Shown piece after piece: positions 6,652-9,909 of a DNA stretch of 9,909 nt; positions within the stretch are counted from its first letter, which is position 1; each line of letters opens with the position of its first letter. Location of the stretch: NCBI GenBank assembly GCA_020438525.1, contig JAGQUL010000032.1, positions 1 through 9,909 of the forward strand, read 5' to 3'. The translations under genes and the position numbers were made by a program. The DNA is from Thermoleophilia bacterium (GTDB lineage: Bacteria; Actinomycetota; Thermoleophilia; Gaiellales; SKUG01). Under the pieces are notes generated by a model. It saw only the letters and a program-made list of their open reading frames with translations. It had not been told where the DNA came from and did not search any database.

Positions 6652-8379
6652 TCAGGTGCGCGCGCGTTCGTGGCCCGGTTCTCGATCGAAGAACCGCGGA
6701 CCGCGCAGCTGGCGGGCGTGTTCACGCGCTGCGTCGTCGGTCGCATCCGCGCCGAGCATCCGCACGAGCTCGTCCTCGACGTCTGCCTCGCCGCGCAGCG
6801 TCGCGAGCGACGTTCGCACGCCGTTTCCGGAGTCGCCCTTCGCGATCACGACGTGGGAGTCGGCGCGCGCGGCGACCTGCGGCAGGTGGGTGATGCACAG
6901 CACCTGGCGGCGATCGGCGAGACGACGAAGCATCGTTGCCACTGCATGGGCGGTGTGTCCGCCGATGCCCGCGTCGATCTCGTCGAAGAGGATCGTGCCG
7001 ACGCCGCCGTGTGCGTCGTCGCGCAGCGATGCGACGAGCAGCGCGAGCGCGATTCGCGAGAGCTCGCCCCCCGACGCGACCTGCGCGACGGGCCGTGGCT
7101 CGATTCCTGCTGCGGGTGCGAGCAGCAGCTGCACCTTGTCGGCGCCGTGGGCCGACAGCGGCGCGTCGTCGACCGCCACGCGGAACACGCTGCCGGCCAT
7201 CCCGAGCTCGTCGAGCGCGTCCTTCACGTCGGCTGCCAGCTGGTCGGCGAGCGCGCATCGCGACGCAGTCAGTCGTGCGGCCACGCCGGTCGCCGTCTCG
7301 AACGCCGTCGCGCGCTGCGCCTCGGCGCGTGCCAACGCTCCGGCGGAGTCGTCGAGCACCTCCACCTGCTCGCGCAGGTCGCGCCACGTCGCGAGCACCG
7401 ATTCGACCGTGCCGCCGAAGCGTCGCTTCAGCTCGTCGTAGCTCGACAGGCGCTCCTCGATCTCGTCGATGTCGCCGGGACCGTCGGCGAGGTCGCCGAG
7501 CCGCGACGACACCTGTGACGCTGCATCGGTGAGCGCCTCCTGTGCGCCGAGCACGATCCCGGCCAGCTCGTCGAGCGTCGGGTCGAGCTCGACGCACGCC
7601 TGCAGCTCGGCGTACGCTCGGCCTGCCAGGTCGATCGCGCTGCCGTCGCTGCCCGCACCGTCGAGAACGGCACCTGCACGGGAGAGCGTCTCCACGATTC
7701 CGGCGTGGTGGCGTGCGCGATCGCGTCGCGCTCGCAGGTCGGCCTCGTCCTCGATGCTCGGGCCGACCGCCGCGATCCGGTCGAGGTCGTCGCGCAGCTG
7801 GTCGCCGCGGCGCTGGACCTCCTCCGCCTGCGTCCGGACGCGCTCCAGCGCCCGCTCCGCCTGCGCGAACGCTGCATGTGCGGCGGCCATCTCCGCGCGC
7901 AGCCGGGCATGCGCGGCGTCGCCGGCTCCGTCAAGCGTGGCACGCTGCACGTCGGGTGACTTGAGCCGGACCTGCACATGCTGGCCTGCGGTCGCCACGA
8001 GCAGCTTGCCGGCAGCGGCAAGGTCACCCTTGGTGACGGTGCGTCCCCACGCCAGTGCGCGGCTTCGACCGTTCGCGTCGACTCGTCGCGCGAGCACGAG
8101 CGACGCGTCGGGCTCGGGGCGCAGCTGCGCGAGCGTCTCCACGTCGGGATGCGACCAGAACGAGTCGTCGGGCTCGAACTCGCCCTCGACCCATGCCTTG
8201 TCACCGCCGGGACCGACCTGTCCTGCATCGGCGTCGCCACCGAACAGCAGCGAGATCGCCGTGGCGAGCAGCGTCTTGCCGGCCCCGGTCTCGCCGGTGA
8301 TCGCGGTGAGCCCGCCACCCGGCTCGAACTCCGCCCGCTCCACGATCACGAGGTTCTCGATGTCGACTCGCACGATCAT
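6652..8379 (-). CDS. recN: DNA repair ATPase RecN
   Basis: An SMC-like ATPase acting early in recombinational repair of double-strand breaks; cytoplasmic, nucleoid-associated. It has 575 residues, normal for the family. Seen in order: MIVRVDIENLVIVERAEFEP start, Walker A GETGAGKT (29-36), GQH (132-134), a long Ala-, Arg- and Glu-rich coiled-coil region (about 155-400) with the usual central interruption, the ABC signature SGGELSRIALAL (436-447), Walker B ILFDEIDAGIGG with Asp466 and Glu467, and the switch His498 in CITHLPQVAA. The segment after GQH reads VQVRLKSPDVQ instead of the common EHQ-type sequence. The ATG at 8377-8379 overlaps the nadK TGA as ATGA and is preceded by AGGAGGAGG, so translation is surely coupled. 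The tlyA-nadK-recN order is typical of actinobacteria and many Firmicutes. Confidence 0.98.
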   Translation of the reverse strand: MIVRVDIENLVIVERAEFEPGGGLTAITGETGAGKTLLATAISLLFGGDADAGQVGPGGDKAWVEGEFEPDDSFWSHPDVETLAQLRPEPDASLVLARRVDANGRSRALAWGRTVTKGDLAAAGKLLVATAGQHVQVRLKSPDVQRATLDGAGDAAHARLRAEMAAAHAAFAQAERALERVRTQAEEVQRRGDQLRDDLDRIAAVGPSIEDEADLRARRDRARHHAGIVETLSRAGAVLDGAGSDGSAIDLAGRAYAELQACVELDPTLDELAGIVLGAQEALTDAASQVSSRLGDLADGPGDIDEIEERLSSYDELKRRFGGTVESVLATWRDLREQVEVLDDSAGALARAEAQRATAFETATGVAARLTASRCALADQLAADVKDALDELGMAGSVFRVAVDDAPLSAHGADKVQLLLAPAAGIEPRPVAQVASGGELSRIALALLVASLRDDAHGGVGTILFDEIDAGIGGHTAHAVATMLRRLADRRQVLCITHLPQVAARADSHVVIAKGDSGNGVRTSLATLRGEADVEDELVRMLGADATDDAAREHARQLRGPRFFDREPGHERART

Positions 8380-9344
8380 GGTGCCGCCTCCTCCTGCCCG
8401 GCCGATTCGGCCGGGGCCTCGAGCTTGCGGTCGCTCGCGCGCACGCGCGGCCCGTGGAACGTCATCTGCACCGCGAAGTTGTCGCGGTACCGGGCGTAGA
8501 AGCTCGTCTCGTCGGTGAACGCGAGCGTGGCGCGTGCGCCGCCGCGACGCACGCGCAGCACCTCGCCCGGCTGCAGCCTGCCGACCTGTACGCCGTCGGC
8601 GAGCACCTTGAGCGGCGCGCCACGACCCATGTGCTGCACCTCGATCGTGTCGTCGGGCGCAACGACGAGCGGTCGCGCCGCGAGCGTGTGCGGTGCGACG
8701 AAGCTCACGACGGTGCCCTTCACGCCCCAGGCGAGCACCGGTCCGCCGTTGGACAGGTTGTATGCGGTCGAGCCGACGGGCGTCGCCATGACCATCCCGT
8801 CGCACGCGACGGTGCCCATCTCGTCGATGAAGTGTCCCTCGTCGCTCACGATCCGCCATGCGAGCTCGTTGACGCGGCCGGTGATGCCGCCGGTCGCCAC
8901 CACGTCGTTCACGGCGGTGGCGGATCCGCGGCCGGCAAGGTCGAGCTCCAGCCCTGGCAGCTCGCGCGTTCGGTAGCTGCCTGCGGCGAGCGACTCGATC
9001 GCGTGCTCGAGCGAGTCGTGCGACGCGCCGGACAGGAATCCCAGCATGCCGAAGTTCACGCCGAGCACCGGGGTCTCCGGGCCGAGCTGCGCGAGCGTTC
9101 GCAGCAGCGTGCCGTCGCCGGCGAGCACGATCGCGGCATCACAGCCACCGGCCGCGGCGCTGCCGCCGCTCTCGTCGACGATCCGGCATGCGTCGGCGAG
9201 CCGGGGATGTTTCTCGGACTCCACCGGGTCGGCGACGAGCTCGATTCCCACCCGCTCCGCCGTGTCGCAGAGCACGCCGACTGCACGCCCTGCCACGGCA
9301 GGGTCGCGATGGGTCACCACGTACAACCGTCGAACGGCGTTCAT
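8376..9344 (-). CDS. nadK: NAD kinase
   Basis: Phosphorylates NAD to NADP in the cytoplasm, using ATP or polyphosphate in actinobacterial homologues. It has 322 residues, a little longer than the usual 290-310, because of a polar tail of about 25 residues after FHGPRVRASD. Seen: the nucleotide-binding GDGT motif (76-79) with catalytic Asp77, NFGMLGFLSG (97-106), NDVVATGG (146-153), and CDGMVMATPVGSTAY (181-195) with Asp182. The first glycine of the near-universal GGDGT is Ala75 here. The ATG at 9342-9344 lies 27 bases downstream of tlyA; the ribosome site is weak, and TAGGAT eight bases upstream could be a -10 or a poor Shine-Dalgarno. The stop overlaps the recN start by four bases, and the final GQEEAAP codons also encode the recN ribosome binding site. 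Confidence 0.97.
   Translation of the reverse strand: MNAVRRLYVVTHRDPAVAGRAVGVLCDTAERVGIELVADPVESEKHPRLADACRIVDESGGSAAAGGCDAAIVLAGDGTLLRTLAQLGPETPVLGVNFGMLGFLSGASHDSLEHAIESLAAGSYRTRELPGLELDLAGRGSATAVNDVVATGGITGRVNELAWRIVSDEGHFIDEMGTVACDGMVMATPVGSTAYNLSNGGPVLAWGVKGTVVSFVAPHTLAARPLVVAPDDTIEVQHMGRGAPLKVLADGVQVGRLQPGEVLRVRRGGARATLAFTDETSFYARYRDNFAVQMTFHGPRVRASDRKLEAPAESAGQEEAAP
8387..8395 (-). promoter_or_regulatory. Strong ribosome binding site of recN inside nadK
   Basis: AGGAGGAGG on the minus strand, seven bases before the recN ATG and inside the last codons of nadK. It fixes the recN start against the open frame that continues upstream as a shadow of nadK. Confidence 0.85.
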
Positions 9345-9352
9345 GGCTGCAA

Positions 9353-9358
9353 ATCCTA
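9353..9358 (-). promoter_or_regulatory. Weak -10-like or SD-like TAGGAT upstream of nadK
   Basis: TAGGAT on the minus strand, eight bases before the nadK ATG, in the 27-base gap after tlyA. It fits TAnnnT but is two bases further from the ATG than in the three other genes; AGGA within it could act as a ribosome binding site. Confidence 0.25.
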
Positions 9359-9371
9359 CCGACGAGCACGG

Positions 9372-9908
9372 TCACACGGGGCCGCGCACGAGGGCCACGT
9401 ACTCGATGTTGCCCTTGGGACCCGGCGGATGGGCCTGCTCCACGCCGAGCACGTCCATCCCCATCGAGCGGAGCGATTCGATCGCCTCGTCGCGCACCTG
9501 TTCGCGCACGGCTGCGTCGACCAGCACGCCCTTCTTGCCGTGGCGGTTCATCCGGTCGCGCCCCGCCTCGAACTGCGGCTTGATCAGCAGCACGCCCCAC
9601 CAACCGCTCGGCTCCATCGCGGCGATCGCGGCAGGGAGCACCGTTGCGAGCGGGATGAACGATGCGTCGCAGACGATCAGGTCCGGTGCGTAGGGAAGGT
9701 CCGTGGCCGCGAGGTGTCGCGCATTGGTGCGCTCCATCACGGTGACGCGCTCGTCGTCGCGCAGCCGGGGATGCAGCTGGCCGTAGCCCACGTCGACCGC
9801 CACGACGTGTGCGGCCCCTTCCTGCAGCAGGCAGTCGGTGAACCCGCCCGTGCTCGCTCCCACGTCGATCGCCCGTGCACCATCGATCCGCAGGCCGTGC
9901 TCGCTGAT
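9372..9908 (-). CDS. tlyA: TlyA family rRNA 2'-O-methyltransferase, N-terminus cut by window edge
   Basis: The last 178 residues of a TlyA/FtsJ-like methyltransferase; the full family is about 250-270, so the N-terminal S4 RNA-binding domain and the first catalytic Lys lie beyond the right edge. TlyA methylates 16S and 23S rRNA ribose sites (C1409 and C1920 in mycobacteria) and its loss gives capreomycin resistance there. Seen, numbered from the first codon in the window: the SAM-binding loop IDVGASTGGFTDCLLQ (14-29), DVGYGQL (39-45), Asp81 in VCDASFI, Lys110 in LIKPQFEAGR, and Glu169 in GNIEYVA. These correspond to the Asp, second Lys and Glu of the K-D-K-E tetrad. The in-frame GTG at 9861-9863 is an internal Val codon, not the start. 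It is the first visible gene of the tlyA-nadK-recN run, 27 bases before nadK. Confidence 0.96.
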   Translation of the reverse strand: MSEHGLRIDGARAIDVGASTGGFTDCLLQEGAAHVVAVDVGYGQLHPRLRDDERVTVMERTNARHLAATDLPYAPDLIVCDASFIPLATVLPAAIAAMEPSGWWGVLLIKPQFEAGRDRMNRHGKKGVLVDAAVREQVRDEAIESLRSMGMDVLGVEQAHPPGPKGNIEYVALVRGPV

Positions 9909-9909
9909 C

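Noticed and set aside
4955..7518. Several 300-450 codon plus-strand frames opposite SulP and recN
   Set aside because: All lie over genes with full domain signatures and show His/Arg/Asp- or Ser/Arg/Thr-rich shadow composition.
7041..8300. Repeated GCTCGTCGAG- and GCGAGC-like words across many genes
   Set aside because: These reflect common codons for Leu, Asp, Glu and Ala in GC-rich coding sequence, not a dispersed repeat element.
8380..8859. Upstream extension of the recN frame
   Set aside because: It overlaps nadK in another frame. RecN proteins start at the MIVRVDIENL segment, right after the strong ribosome site.
1..9909. tRNA, rRNA, CRISPR arrays, insertion sequences, integrases, toxin-antitoxin pairs
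   Set aside because: None seen. The gaps are too short for RNA genes or arrays, and no protein has transposase, integrase or toxin motifs.

Overview
The window is GC-rich chromosomal DNA, almost entirely coding. Every gene but one is on the minus strand. It looks like an actinobacterium (Actinomycetota): codons strongly favour G or C in the third position, and the run tlyA, nadK, recN, then pyrG is the order known from actinobacterial chromosomes such as Mycobacterium. The M20 peptidase and alanine dehydrogenase after pyrG, and the divergence from the mycobacterial order, hint at a deep-branching class such as Thermoleophilia. That class assignment is inference and needs a marker-gene tree.

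Read in the direction of transcription (right to left): a partial tlyA rRNA methyltransferase runs off the right edge (9372-9908). It is followed by nadK (NAD kinase, 8376-9344), recN (DNA repair ATPase, 6652-8379, start overlapping the nadK stop as ATGA) and a SulP-family anion transporter with a STAS domain (4940-6628). Next comes the only plus-strand gene, an unrecognised 125-residue protein (4550-4927) with a strong ribosome binding site. It converges on the transporter, with a hairpin at the junction, and diverges from pyrG. Then follow pyrG (CTP synthase, 2729-4387), a small EF-hand calcium-binding protein (2142-2645), an M20 PepT-like metallopeptidase (895-2082) and a partial ald (alanine dehydrogenase, 2-823) running off the left edge.

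Most genes are housekeeping: ribosome modification, NADP supply, recombinational repair and pyrimidine nucleotide synthesis. The peptidase and alanine dehydrogenase could act in sequence on peptide-derived alanine. The accessory parts are the transporter, the plus-strand gene and the EF-hand gene; the first two sit between recN and pyrG, where mycobacteria carry steA-like and mctB-like genes.

No rRNA, tRNA, CRISPR array, insertion sequence or phage gene was seen, and no gap between genes exceeds 162 bases. I find no clear previously undescribed multi-gene system. The best leads are a recurring start architecture (a -10-like hexamer exactly six bases before the ATG in three genes, suggesting leaderless mRNAs), the unrecognised plus-strand gene, and departures from usual motifs in the NAD kinase, RecN and the first EF-hand loop.
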